DNA of 64,000 bases from JACMNW01 sp031406155 (GTDB lineage: Bacteria > Pseudomonadota > Alphaproteobacteria > Rhodobacterales > Rhodobacteraceae), in the NCBI GenBank assembly GCA_031406155.1, contig JANOGW010000101.1, forward strand, positions 1-64,000, written 5' to 3'. Every line of letters begins with the position of its first letter. Position 1 is the first letter of the stretch. The position numbers and the translations under genes are program-made. This document shows positions 17,181-25,088 of this stretch, piece after piece. The notes beneath the pieces are model-generated. The model ran no database searches. It worked only from the letters and a program-made list of their open reading frames with translations, and was not told the DNA's origin.

Positions 17181-18185
17181 ATGTCAATGATATCATTGGG
17201 CGATCTGGCGCAGTCGTTCATGCTGCGGCGACAGAACACTGACCTAAAGTCCGATCTGCAGCGCTTGACGACCGAACTTTCCACCGGCAATGCCGCCGAT
17301 CTGGGGCGGCATGTCGGCGGGGACTATTCACCGCTTGCCGGCATCGATGCGTCCCTTTCGCGCTTGCAGGGTTTCAAAGCGACCACATCGGAGGCCGCCC
17401 TGCTAAGCGGCGCCATGCAAACCGTGCTAAGCACTGTCGAGGGCATGGCCAGCAGTCTTGGGCCCACCTTGCTTGCGGCGTCTAGTGCGGCCAGCACCGC
17501 GCAAGTCAATGCGGTTGGCGCAGAGGCACGCCAAAAACTGGGAACCGCTATTGCGCTGTTCAACACAGATATCAGCGGGCGCGCGCTTTTTGCGGGCATG
17601 GCCACCGACGCGAATGCCGTGGTCGATACCGAAACCCTGCTAGCAACGCTTGAGACGGAAATTGCCGGCGCAACCTCGGCCTCTGATATCGCCACCCGCG
17701 TTTCGGCATGGTTTGCGGCGGCAACCGGGTATGCGGCGACGGGCTATCTGGGCAGCGCACCTCTTTCGCCGACGATGATAGCCCCCGGCGAGACGGCTGA
17801 TCTTGGCTTTACCGCCGGGGATGCGAGTATCCGCGATACGCTGAAAGGTCTTGCCTTGGCGGCATTGCTGGACCGTGGTGCATTGGCGGGCAATGCCACG
17901 GGGCGTGCCGAACTGGCGCGCCGTGCGGGTGAAAGCCTGATCAACAGCCAGTCTAGCCGCACCGATATGGCGGCACGCCTTGGCACTGCCGAGGGGCAGA
18001 TCGATGCGGCGTCGGCGCGCAACAGCGCCGAAGTGTCATCGCTGCAGATTGCCCGCAACGGGATTACAGCGGTTGACCCTTATGAGACCGCATCCCGGCT
18101 GGAGGCGACGCGCCAACAGCTTGAAACGCTTTATGCCTTAACCGCGCGTATCTCGCGCCTGAGCCTGGTGGATTTCCTGCGATGA
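17181..18185 (+). CDS. flgL: Flagellar hook-associated protein 3 (FlgL)
   Basis: A 334-residue flagellin-fold protein (MSMISLGDLAQSFMLRRQNT, with a C-terminal amphipathic helix LEATRQQLETLYALTARISR). The LSTGNAADL segment corresponds to the flagellin-family LSTGK motif. It forms the second junction ring on which the filament grows. It overlaps flgI by 4 bases. It is more diverged than FlgK, so the call leans on position as well as the terminal helices. Confidence 0.88.
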   Translation: MSMISLGDLAQSFMLRRQNTDLKSDLQRLTTELSTGNAADLGRHVGGDYSPLAGIDASLSRLQGFKATTSEAALLSGAMQTVLSTVEGMASSLGPTLLAASSAASTAQVNAVGAEARQKLGTAIALFNTDISGRALFAGMATDANAVVDTETLLATLETEIAGATSASDIATRVSAWFAAATGYAATGYLGSAPLSPTMIAPGETADLGFTAGDASIRDTLKGLALAALLDRGALAGNATGRAELARRAGESLINSQSSRTDMAARLGTAEGQIDAASARNSAEVSSLQIARNGITAVDPYETASRLEATRQQLETLYALTARISRLSLVDFLR

Positions 18186-19276
18186 TCCGATTTCTGATCT
18201 GTTTTCTATGTATGGCCTTGCCCGCCACAGCCGGTCCGATCCGGATCAAGGATCTAGTCGAATTTGACGGGGTGCGCGGCAATGATCTGGTGGGCTACGG
18301 CCTTGTGGTGGGCCTCAACGGCACGGGGGATGGGTTGCGAAATGCGCCCTTCACGGAAGAGATCATGTCGAACCTGCTGGAACGGCTGGGCGTCAACGTG
18401 GCAGGCGAAGAGTATCGCCCGAAAAACGTGGCCGCCGTCTTTGTGACCGCGACCCTGCCCGCCTTTGCCCGCGCGGGGGGGCGCATCGACATCACCGTTT
18501 CCGCCATCGGCGATTCCAAAAGCCTGCTGGGCGGGACGCTGGTCATGACGCCGCTGAATGGTGCGGACGGCCAGATCTACGCCGTGGCACAGGGCACCAT
18601 CATTGCCGGGGGCATTTCGGCGGAAGGCGATGCCGCACGGGTGGTGCAAGGGGTGCCGACTGCGGGCACGATCCCGTCGGGCGCCCGGGTGGAGCGGGAG
18701 GTCGAGTTTGATTTCACTTCGCTATTGTCGATTCGGATGGCGCTTCGGACACCGGATTTCACCACTGCCGGGCGCATCGAGACGGCGATAAATGCGGATT
18801 TTGGCGGCCCCGTCGCAACCATGCTGGATGCAGGGACAGTGGCCATTGACCTTGCCGCCGCCCGGATGGCATCGCCGGCACATGTGCTGGGGCGGGTCGA
18901 AAACATCCGTGTCGAACCCGAGGCGCGCGCGCGGGTGGTAGTGGATCAGCGATCGGGCACCATCGTGATGGGGGAAGATGTCAGGATCAGCCGCGTCGCC
19001 GTGGCACAGGGCAATCTGACTCTACGCATCGAAGAGGCCCCGATTGCCGTGCAGCCCAACCCGTTCAGCGAAGGCGAGACGATTGTGCTGCCGCGCACAA
19101 CCGCGGGGCTTGATGTTGAGCAGGGCAATGGTCTGGCGGAAATCACCGGGGGCACCAATCTGTCAGAGGTCGTGGCGGGCCTTAACGCGCTGGGTGTAGC
19201 CCCCTATGACATGATCGACATTCTCAAAAGCATCAACGCCGCGGGCGCGCTGCATGCCGAGTTTCTGGTGAATTGA
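18182..19276 (+). CDS. flgI: Flagellar P-ring protein FlgI
   Basis: A 364-residue periplasmic protein with a signal peptide (MIRFLICFLCMALPATAG) and the FlgI hallmarks RIKDLVEFDGVRGNDLVGYG, LVVGLNGTGDG and MTPLNGADGQIYAVAQG. Near the end LSEVVAGLNALGVAPYDMID is also diagnostic. It builds the P-ring bushing in the peptidoglycan around the rod. It is the last gene of the flgE unit and converges on fliP, with two hairpins between them. Confidence 0.95.
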   Translation: MIRFLICFLCMALPATAGPIRIKDLVEFDGVRGNDLVGYGLVVGLNGTGDGLRNAPFTEEIMSNLLERLGVNVAGEEYRPKNVAAVFVTATLPAFARAGGRIDITVSAIGDSKSLLGGTLVMTPLNGADGQIYAVAQGTIIAGGISAEGDAARVVQGVPTAGTIPSGARVEREVEFDFTSLLSIRMALRTPDFTTAGRIETAINADFGGPVATMLDAGTVAIDLAAARMASPAHVLGRVENIRVEPEARARVVVDQRSGTIVMGEDVRISRVAVAQGNLTLRIEEAPIAVQPNPFSEGETIVLPRTTAGLDVEQGNGLAEITGGTNLSEVVAGLNALGVAPYDMIDILKSINAAGALHAEFLVN

Positions 19277-19333
19277 CCGGGCTAGCAGGCCTCGCAGGAC
19301 CACGGCCCGCACGGCAGGACCGATATGGAAAGT

Positions 19334-19359
19334 GGCCGATACGGGAAATCGTATCGGCC
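19334..19359. terminator. Hairpin between convergent flgI and fliP
   Basis: A perfect 10-bp stem (GGCCGATACG / CGTATCGGCC) with a 6-base loop lies in the 139-base gap. No T-run follows, so it may be a weak or factor-assisted bidirectional terminator. Confidence 0.6.
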
Positions 19360-19392
19360 CCTATCGCTATAACCGGCTGTCATTTCGTAGCG

Positions 19393-19408
19393 CCCCAGCT
19401 TACTGGGG
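19393..19408. terminator. Second hairpin between flgI and fliP
   Basis: CCCCAG and CTGGGG form a 6-bp stem with the 4-base loop CTTA, only 8 bases from the fliP stop. It probably acts with the larger hairpin 34 bases away as the end of the leftward fliF-fliP unit. Confidence 0.5.
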
Positions 19409-19415
19409 TTGGCCG

Positions 19416-20135
19416 TCAGAAATAGCTTCGCACCAACGCCCCTGATATCAGCGACCAGCCGTCTGCTACCACGAAAAAGGCCAGCTTGAAAGGCAATGAC
19501 ACGGCCGCCGGCGGCACCATCATCATCCCCATCGACATCAACACTGCCGCCACGACAAGATCGATGATGAGAAACGGCAGAAAGACCAGAAAGCCGATTT
19601 CAAACGCGCGCTGCACTTCGCTCAGCAGGAACGACGGGATCAGCAGGGACAGGGGCGCATCGATCGGCGCACTCACCTCGCCCGGCCGCAAGGATTGCAG
19701 CGAAACGAACGTATCTGCATCAAGCCGGTCTGCCATGAACACACGAAACGGCGCCATTGTCGCCTCGAACGCGGCGGGCAGTTCCAGCGTGCCTTCTGAC
19801 AGCGGCTGCAACCCTTTGGCCCATGCTTCGGTAAACACCGGGTCCATAACGTACCAAGTCAGAAACATCGCAAGGCTGACGATCAGCATGTTCGGCGGCG
19901 CCTGCTGCAAGCCGATGGCCTGCCGCAGGATCGACAAAACCGTGACGATAAAGGGAAAGCATGTCACCATCACCGCAAGACCAGGCACCAGACTAAGCAC
20001 GGTGATCAGCAGGATCAGTTGCACCGAACGCGCCGCAAGGGATCCATCATCACCAAGGTTGAGCGTCAGTTCCTGTGCGCCAGCGGGCCCGGCAAGACCC
20101 AGAAGAATGACCGCGATGACAAGATGCCGCGTCAA
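19416..20135 (-). CDS. fliP: Flagellar export gate protein FliP
   Basis: A 239-residue inner-membrane protein with a cleavable signal (MTRHLVIAVILLGLAGPAGA) and the family blocks FPFIVTVLSILRQAIGLQQA and PNMLIVSLAMFLTWYVM. It also has PSFLLSEVQRAFEIGFLVFL and MSMGMMMVPP. FliP forms the core of the type III export gate with FliQ and FliR. It is the last gene of the leftward fliF-fliH-fliN-fliP unit, overlapping fliN by 4 bases. fliQ and fliR lie elsewhere in the cluster. Confidence 0.95.
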   Translation of the reverse strand: MTRHLVIAVILLGLAGPAGAQELTLNLGDDGSLAARSVQLILLITVLSLVPGLAVMVTCFPFIVTVLSILRQAIGLQQAPPNMLIVSLAMFLTWYVMDPVFTEAWAKGLQPLSEGTLELPAAFEATMAPFRVFMADRLDADTFVSLQSLRPGEVSAPIDAPLSLLIPSFLLSEVQRAFEIGFLVFLPFLIIDLVVAAVLMSMGMMMVPPAAVSLPFKLAFFVVADGWSLISGALVRSYF

Positions 20136-20398
20136 AGCCCGCCCCGCAGATTGGCAACCTCGGTCAGCCGGACGGCCAGTTGGCCCGCCTGATCGCCGTC
20201 AAGCTCCTGCAACTCGCCGCGCGCGATCAGCCTGTCACCGATGTACAGTTCCACCGGGTCATCGACCTTTCGGTCAAGCGGCAACACGGCATCCCGGCCC
20301 ATGCGCAACAGATCCCTGACCAGCGGGCGGGCCTTGCCGACGGAGATAGTAATTTCAATGGGAACCTGCGAAAACGGGTTGGCATCTGCATCATCCAT
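20132..20398 (-). CDS. fliN: Minimal flagellar switch protein FliN
   Basis: 88 residues from ATG 20398. The open frame runs further upstream, but only this start gives a FliN-like beginning (MDDADANPFSQVPIEITISV). The single SpoA domain shows VGKARPLVRDLLRMGRDAVL and DDPVELYIGDRLIARGEL. It is shorter than the usual 110-140 residues because it has almost no N-terminal extension. FliN forms the lower C-ring and docks FliH. The partner genes fliM and fliG are not in this window. Confidence 0.88.
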   Translation of the reverse strand: MDDADANPFSQVPIEITISVGKARPLVRDLLRMGRDAVLPLDRKVDDPVELYIGDRLIARGELQELDGDQAGQLAVRLTEVANLRGGL

Positions 20399-20990
20399 AG
20401 CTTTGGTCTTTCTCTGTTGTGTCGAAAAAATCGCGGACAGCGCGGGTGATTTCGGCGGTTGCATGGTCCAGATCGACGCGCGTCTCGACCTCGCCCATCC
20501 GGATATAGACCTGACCTTCGCCAAGGGTCGGCTCTTCGATCACCGTCAGCGGAAGGCCGGTCGCCTGATCCAGCAGGGTCTCAACCGCCGCACGCGACGC
20601 CGGGTTCAGCACCAGCGTCACCGGCGCATCGGCCATATCATCGGCAATCGGCATCAGAACCTCCAGCGCGACCGAGGCCAGCGCTTCGCGCGCAACTTCG
20701 GGCAGCAGCTTGGTGAGAACCTCGTTCAGCAGCGGTTGCATGGCGCGCAGCACGTGCATCCGGGCTTCCTGAAAGGTGAAGCCAAGGCTTTGCAGATTGC
20801 GGGCGAAATCGCTTTTGATCCGGGTCTGATCGTCCGACTGCGCCGATGCGGCATCGTCCCAGCCGGCGGTATAGCCCTGTTCATAGGCCTGCATGCGGAT
20901 GTCTTCCAATCTGCCCGCATCCATCACGACCGTTGACCGGGCAGCCGGGGCATCGGGGGTTTCAAATACTTCTAACCGCAGGGCGCACAT
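20391..20990 (-). CDS. fliH: FliH-like regulator of the flagellar export ATPase
   Basis: A 199-residue soluble protein. The acidic helical stretch around MQAYEQGYTAGWDDAASAQS holds the GxxxG-like repeat seen in FliH, and the C-terminal half (LPEVAREALASVALEVLMPI ... VIEEPTLGEGQVYIRMG) resembles the E-type peripheral stalk domain. FliH tethers the ATPase FliI to the C-ring through FliN, whose gene overlaps it by 8 bases. Identity rests on these weak motifs and on its place between fliF and fliN. Confidence 0.75.
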   Translation of the reverse strand: MCALRLEVFETPDAPAARSTVVMDAGRLEDIRMQAYEQGYTAGWDDAASAQSDDQTRIKSDFARNLQSLGFTFQEARMHVLRAMQPLLNEVLTKLLPEVAREALASVALEVLMPIADDMADAPVTLVLNPASRAAVETLLDQATGLPLTVIEEPTLGEGQVYIRMGEVETRVDLDHATAEITRAVRDFFDTTEKDQSYG

Positions 20991-22597
20991 CAGCTTTTCT
21001 CCTCTGCGGATTCCATCCAGCCGCGCAGGATTTCAACGGATTCCGTCTGCCGCTCTTCGATCAGGCGTCGCAAGCGGGCAACGGGGTCGTTTGAAAGTTC
21101 CGTCGCCGCATCGGATGAACCGACCGAAAACGGTGGCAGACCGGATCCATCATCAATTTCACCGCTCAGCACGCGGGGTGAATTTCTGGCGGCACCGGGC
21201 AAGGCAAGGGGCACCGCTTGCCGCCCGAGTTCGGGCAGACCGCGCGCCTGAGCGGTCAGGATCGGGCGGATCACGAACAGTCCAAGGATCAGCGCCACAA
21301 TGGTCAGCGCCGCAATCTGGATTGCAGTCATGATGTTGATGGGGGCGAACAGGGAGAACATGCTTGCCTTGGCCATCGTGCCGGCCTCAGCAACCGGTTC
21401 AAACGCCAGGGATTTCAGCGTCAGCACATCACCGCGCGCGGTATCAAGACCAACGGCAGAGCTAACCAGTTCGCGCAAGGTGGCCAGTTCTTCGTCGGTG
21501 CGCGCGGTCCATGTCACGGTGCCATCTTCGGCGACGATCTGCTGGCCATCGACCAGAACGGCAACGCTTAACTTGCGGATCGAACCCGGCAGGCTTTGCA
21601 CTTCGCGGGTGGTTTCGGACACTTCGAAATTCAGACGCTCGCTGGTTTCGGTGGTCTCGCTTTTGCCATTCGCACCAGCTGCCGCATCGCCGTCAGGCAG
21701 GTTCGAGGCGACGGTCACCTCACCGCCCGGTTCCGTGCTGGAGCCAGTTTTCTCATTCGTTTCGGAGGAAATCGCCACCCGACCTTGCGGATCGAACCGC
21801 CGTTCGATTCTCTTTTCGCTGTCCGTGACCAGATCCAGCGCAACCTCGACCACGGCGCGGCCGGGGCCGACGCGGGCGGCCAGCATTCGCTCCACATTCG
21901 CCCGAATCTCTTGCGCCCGGGTCTGTGCGTCGCCCCCTGCCATCGCGTCATCGCCGCCGGTATCGATCAGGCCGCCGACCGTGTCGATTACCGCCACATC
22001 TTCGGGCAGCAGCCCCGCAACGGCGGCGGCAACCAGATGCTTGAGCGCATCGGCCTGTGCGGCGGGCAGATTGCCCTGTGCCGTTGTGACCGTAACGCTT
22101 GCCGATGGTCGCAGATCACGCCGGAAAACCTGCGTCGGGGCCTGCGCGATATGCACGCGTGCGGCCTTGATTTGCGGGTTTGCCAGCACGGTGCGTGCAA
22201 GTTCGCCCTCTTTCGCGCGCCAGTAGGCGGCATCGAACATCTGCGATGTGGTCCCAAAGCCGGACAGGCCGTCGAGCAACTCGTAACCCGCCGCCCCCAT
22301 CGCGGGCAGCCCTTCGGATGCCAGCGTCATGCGAAGACTGTCGCGCTGCGATGCATCGACATAGATCGAATCACCGCGCACTTCATAGGCAACGCCGCGC
22401 TGATCCAATGCCGATACCACTTCGCCGGCGGCAGCCCCGTCAAGCCCGGCATAGAGCAGCCCCATTCCGGGCGTTCCGGCCATCCGCGCAAGTCCGATGA
22501 CCGCAAGAAACACCGCAATCGTCGCGCCCACGATGATCATACGGCGGCGAGCGTCAAAGGATGACCACAGCGATATCAAGTTTTGCACGTTGTTCAT
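20990..22597 (-). CDS. fliF: Flagellar MS-ring protein FliF
   Basis: A 535-residue membrane ring protein. One helix lies near the N-terminus (MIIVGATIAVFLAVIGLARM) and another near residue 430 (IMTAIQIAALTIVALILGLF). Between them are the ring-building motifs MGLLYAGLDGAAAGEVVSAL, RTVLANPQIKAARVHIAQAP and SASVTVTTAQGN. It is the base on which rod and export gate assemble. It heads the leftward fliF-fliH-fliN-fliP unit, divergent from fliL across a gap with a CtrA-like box. No fliG follows, although FliG normally binds the FliF C-terminus. Confidence 0.94.
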   Translation of the reverse strand: MNNVQNLISLWSSFDARRRMIIVGATIAVFLAVIGLARMAGTPGMGLLYAGLDGAAAGEVVSALDQRGVAYEVRGDSIYVDASQRDSLRMTLASEGLPAMGAAGYELLDGLSGFGTTSQMFDAAYWRAKEGELARTVLANPQIKAARVHIAQAPTQVFRRDLRPSASVTVTTAQGNLPAAQADALKHLVAAAVAGLLPEDVAVIDTVGGLIDTGGDDAMAGGDAQTRAQEIRANVERMLAARVGPGRAVVEVALDLVTDSEKRIERRFDPQGRVAISSETNEKTGSSTEPGGEVTVASNLPDGDAAAGANGKSETTETSERLNFEVSETTREVQSLPGSIRKLSVAVLVDGQQIVAEDGTVTWTARTDEELATLRELVSSAVGLDTARGDVLTLKSLAFEPVAEAGTMAKASMFSLFAPINIMTAIQIAALTIVALILGLFVIRPILTAQARGLPELGRQAVPLALPGAARNSPRVLSGEIDDGSGLPPFSVGSSDAATELSNDPVARLRRLIEERQTESVEILRGWMESAEEKS

Positions 22598-22647
22598 CCG
22601 ATCCTGAGGCTTCTGCCCGTTCGAAAATCAGCTTTGCCGCAACTGGC

Positions 22648-22662
22648 TTAACAATCGGTTAG
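22648..22662. promoter_or_regulatory. CtrA-like box between divergent fliF and fliL
   Basis: TTAA-N7-TTAG matches the CtrA consensus TTAA-N7-TTAA with one mismatch. It sits 50 bases from the fliF start and 47 bases from the fliL start, a place where one site could serve both units. Confidence 0.55.
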
Positions 22663-22709
22663 TGACCTGCGTTCTATATCTGTTCGGGCAATATGATCGG
22701 AGGTGGCCC

Positions 22710-23189
22710 TTGGCAGAGCCGGACGAAGCGCCCGAGGCGCCAGTAAAGAAGACATCAAAGCTGCCCATGATCATCGGGCTGGCGCTGGCGCTGGCGCTGG
22801 GGGGCGCCGGGTTTTATGCCGCGTTTTCAGGCATGATCCTTGGCGCTGACGGGGAACATGCAGCCGGGGATGAGGTGACTGCCCTGCCCGATATCGCGTT
22901 CGTGCCGATCGAGCCGATGGTGGTGTCGCTTGGGGCCGCCGGGCAAAGCCGTTACCTGCGCTTTACCGCACAGCTGGAAGTGGCGGGCGCCCACACCGCC
23001 GATGTGATGCTGCTGCAGCCCCGCATTCTGGACGTGCTGAACAGCTATTTGCGCGCCGTCGATGTGGCCGAACTGGAAGACCCCTCGGCACTGGTCCGGA
23101 TCCGCGCTCAGATGCTGCGGCGCATTCAGATCGTCACGGGCGAGGGGCGCGTGCGCGACCTGCTGATCGCCGAATTTGTCCTGAACTGA
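22710..23189 (+). CDS. fliL: Flagellar basal-body-associated protein FliL (copy 1)
   Basis: 159 residues from a TTG start at 22710 with GGAGG 6 bases upstream; the longer open frame lacks a comparable site. An acidic N-terminus precedes one membrane helix (LPMIIGLALALALGGAGFYA). A periplasmic FliL domain follows (PDIAFVPIEPMVVSL, RYLRFTAQLEV, LLQPRILDVLNSYL). FliL surrounds and supports the stator. It heads the unit containing the motE-like gene and motA. A second FliL-like gene lies at 32512-32961. Confidence 0.88.
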   Translation: MAEPDEAPEAPVKKTSKLPMIIGLALALALGGAGFYAAFSGMILGADGEHAAGDEVTALPDIAFVPIEPMVVSLGAAGQSRYLRFTAQLEVAGAHTADVMLLQPRILDVLNSYLRAVDVAELEDPSALVRIRAQMLRRIQIVTGEGRVRDLLIAEFVLN

Positions 23190-23200
23190 AAAGGTGCCGC

Positions 23201-23590
23201 ATGGAACTGATTGCCGATTTCCTGATGGTTGCGGGGGCGTTTGGTGCCGCAAGCTATTGTTATGTCCTGTCGGCCCGCCTGAAGCGGTTTTCGACACTGG
23301 AAACCGGCATGGGTGGTGCGATTGCCGTCCTTTCGGCGCAGGTTGATGACATGACCCGTGCGCTTGAACGGGCGAGCGTTGCAGCCAAGGGGTCTGCCAG
23401 CGGGCTGGACGCACAGACCGGTCGGGCGGAGGAGGTTTCGGCGAAGCTGGAGATTTTGCTGGCCTCGATGCATGATCTGCCGGACCCCGGCAGTACTGCC
23501 TCCATGGACAGCGATCAGGCGTCAGGCGAGCGCAAGCTGCGTTTCATGCGCCGCCGCCCTGCCCGCGATGATCTGGAGCCAGCGGAATGA
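23201..23590 (+). CDS. Small membrane-anchored helical protein in the stator operon
   Basis: A 129-residue protein of unrecognised family. One N-terminal membrane helix (LIADFLMVAGAFGAASYCYV) is followed by a long predicted helical, coiled-coil-prone stretch (GGAIAVLSAQVDDMTRALER ... AEEVSAKLEILLASMHDL) and a basic C-terminus (LRFMRRRPARDD). AAAGGTG precedes the ATG. It sits between fliL and the motE-like gene, overlapping the latter by 4 bases, which suggests a motor or stator role. I cannot name a function. Confidence 0.7.
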   Translation: MELIADFLMVAGAFGAASYCYVLSARLKRFSTLETGMGGAIAVLSAQVDDMTRALERASVAAKGSASGLDAQTGRAEEVSAKLEILLASMHDLPDPGSTASMDSDQASGERKLRFMRRRPARDDLEPAE

Positions 23591-24153
23591 CCGCGCTGCG
23601 CAGGCGCGGTGGCCGAGGCACGCTAGTGATCCTCGCGTTGCTGTTTGCGTCGTCGGGGGCCATGCGGATGGGCGCGGGAGTAGGCGTTGCCATGGCAAGC
23701 GGCCCGGACACTGCCGCATCAGCGACCGAACCCCTGAATTGCCCCGAACCCCCGATTGCATTGGTCGCAGCCTTGACGGCGCGTGAAGACCACGTCTTGG
23801 CGCAGGAAGCGACCCTTGCGGACCGCATGGCGGCGCTTGCCCTTGCCGAAAGTGCCATGCAGGCGCGGATGACCGAAATGGTCGCCGTCGAGGCTAAGCT
23901 GTCCGAAACACTGGCACTGGCGGACGGAGCCGCCGAGGATGATCTGGCACGCCTGACCGCCGTCTATGAGGCGATGAAACCTAAAGACGCCGCAGCCCTG
24001 TTCGAAACCATGGCACCGGAATTTGCCGCGGGCTTTCTCGGCCGCATGCGCGCAGACGCTGCCGCCGCCGTGATGACGGGCCTGTCACCAAAAGCGGCCT
24101 ACGGGATCAGCGTCCTGCTTGCCGGGCGAAATGCGCTTGTTCCAAAGGAATGA
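23587..24153 (+). CDS. MotE-like protein with MgtE-N-type domain
   Basis: 188 residues: an N-terminal signal or membrane segment (LVILALLFASSGAMRMGAG), a Cys in LNCPEPP, an Ala/Glu-rich coiled coil (about 60-120), and a C-terminal helical repeat, YEAMKPKDAAALFETMAPEF then AAGFLGRMRADAAAAVMTGL. That last part resembles the MgtE N-terminal domain shared by MotE, described in Sinorhizobium as a periplasmic chaperone of MotC. Here it sits 65 bases before motA, which supports a stator-assembly role by analogy. Orthology to MotE is not proven. Confidence 0.7.
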   Translation: MTALRRRGGRGTLVILALLFASSGAMRMGAGVGVAMASGPDTAASATEPLNCPEPPIALVAALTAREDHVLAQEATLADRMAALALAESAMQARMTEMVAVEAKLSETLALADGAAEDDLARLTAVYEAMKPKDAAALFETMAPEFAAGFLGRMRADAAAAVMTGLSPKAAYGISVLLAGRNALVPKE

Positions 24154-24218
24154 AGTGAGGGTTTCTTAACACGGATTTGCGAACCTGCCGCAGCGACAAA
24201 TTTATTGAGGATCACGAC

Positions 24219-25088
24219 ATGTTTGGCATGATTGGTATCGTCGTCATCTTCATCACGGTCTTTGGCGGCTATGTGCTGGCCGGGGGCAAGATGGGGATCA
24301 TCCTGCACGCCCTTCCGTTCGAGATGATTATGATCGCCGGCGCGGCCATTGGGGCGTTCTTGCTGTCGAACGACTTGGCCGGCGTCAAACAGACGATGCG
24401 GGATGTCGGAAAGGTGTTCAAAGGCCCGAAGTGGAAACCCGAAGATTACCGCGATCTGTTGTGCCTGCTGTTCGAACTGATCCGGGTCGCGCGCACCAAT
24501 CCGGTCGCGCTGGAAGAGCACATTGAAAACGCACACGCTTCGGCGATTTTCGGGCGTTACCCCAAGATCCAGCACGACCATGAAACGGTGGATCTTATCT
24601 GCGATACCTTTCGCGCGGCATCGATGAATTATGACGATCCCCATCAGGTTGAAGAGGTGCTGGATAAACGCATGGAAAACAACCACAGTCACGCCCTTCA
24701 TTCCAGCCATGCCTTGCAAACCATGGCCGATGCGCTGCCCGCACTTGGCATTGTTGCGGCGGTTCTAGGGGTGATCAAGACGATGGCATCCATTGACCAG
24801 CCGCCCGAAATTCTCGGCAAGATGATCGGCGGCGCATTGGTCGGCACCTTCCTCGGGGTGTTTCTGGCCTACGGTCTGGTGGGCCCGTTTGCCGGCCGGG
24901 TCAAGGCGGTGGTCGATGATGACGGGCATTTCTACCTTTTGATCCGCGAAGTGCTGGTGGCAAACCTGCACAATCATGCGCCCAACATCTGTATCGAGGT
25001 TGGCCGGCAGAACACACCACATCATGTGCGCCCGACGTTTGGCGATCTGGAGACAGCCCTGCGCGCCCTGAAACAGGAGGCTGCATGA
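24219..25088 (+). CDS. motA: Flagellar motor stator protein MotA
   Basis: 289 residues from ATG 24219 (GAGGA about 9 bases upstream); upstream codons are open but unlikely. Four membrane helices are visible: MIGIVVIFITVFGGYVLAGG, FEMIMIAGAAIGAFLLSN, MADALPALGIVAAVLGVIKT and KMIGGALVGTFLGVFLAYGL. A large cytoplasmic loop of about 130 residues lies between helices 2 and 3. MotA surrounds MotB and pushes on FliG. The gene overlaps the downstream AMIN-domain gene by 4 bases, while motB lies 9.9 kb away. Confidence 0.94.
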   Translation: MFGMIGIVVIFITVFGGYVLAGGKMGIILHALPFEMIMIAGAAIGAFLLSNDLAGVKQTMRDVGKVFKGPKWKPEDYRDLLCLLFELIRVARTNPVALEEHIENAHASAIFGRYPKIQHDHETVDLICDTFRAASMNYDDPHQVEEVLDKRMENNHSHALHSSHALQTMADALPALGIVAAVLGVIKTMASIDQPPEILGKMIGGALVGTFLGVFLAYGLVGPFAGRVKAVVDDDGHFYLLIREVLVANLHNHAPNICIEVGRQNTPHHVRPTFGDLETALRALKQEAA

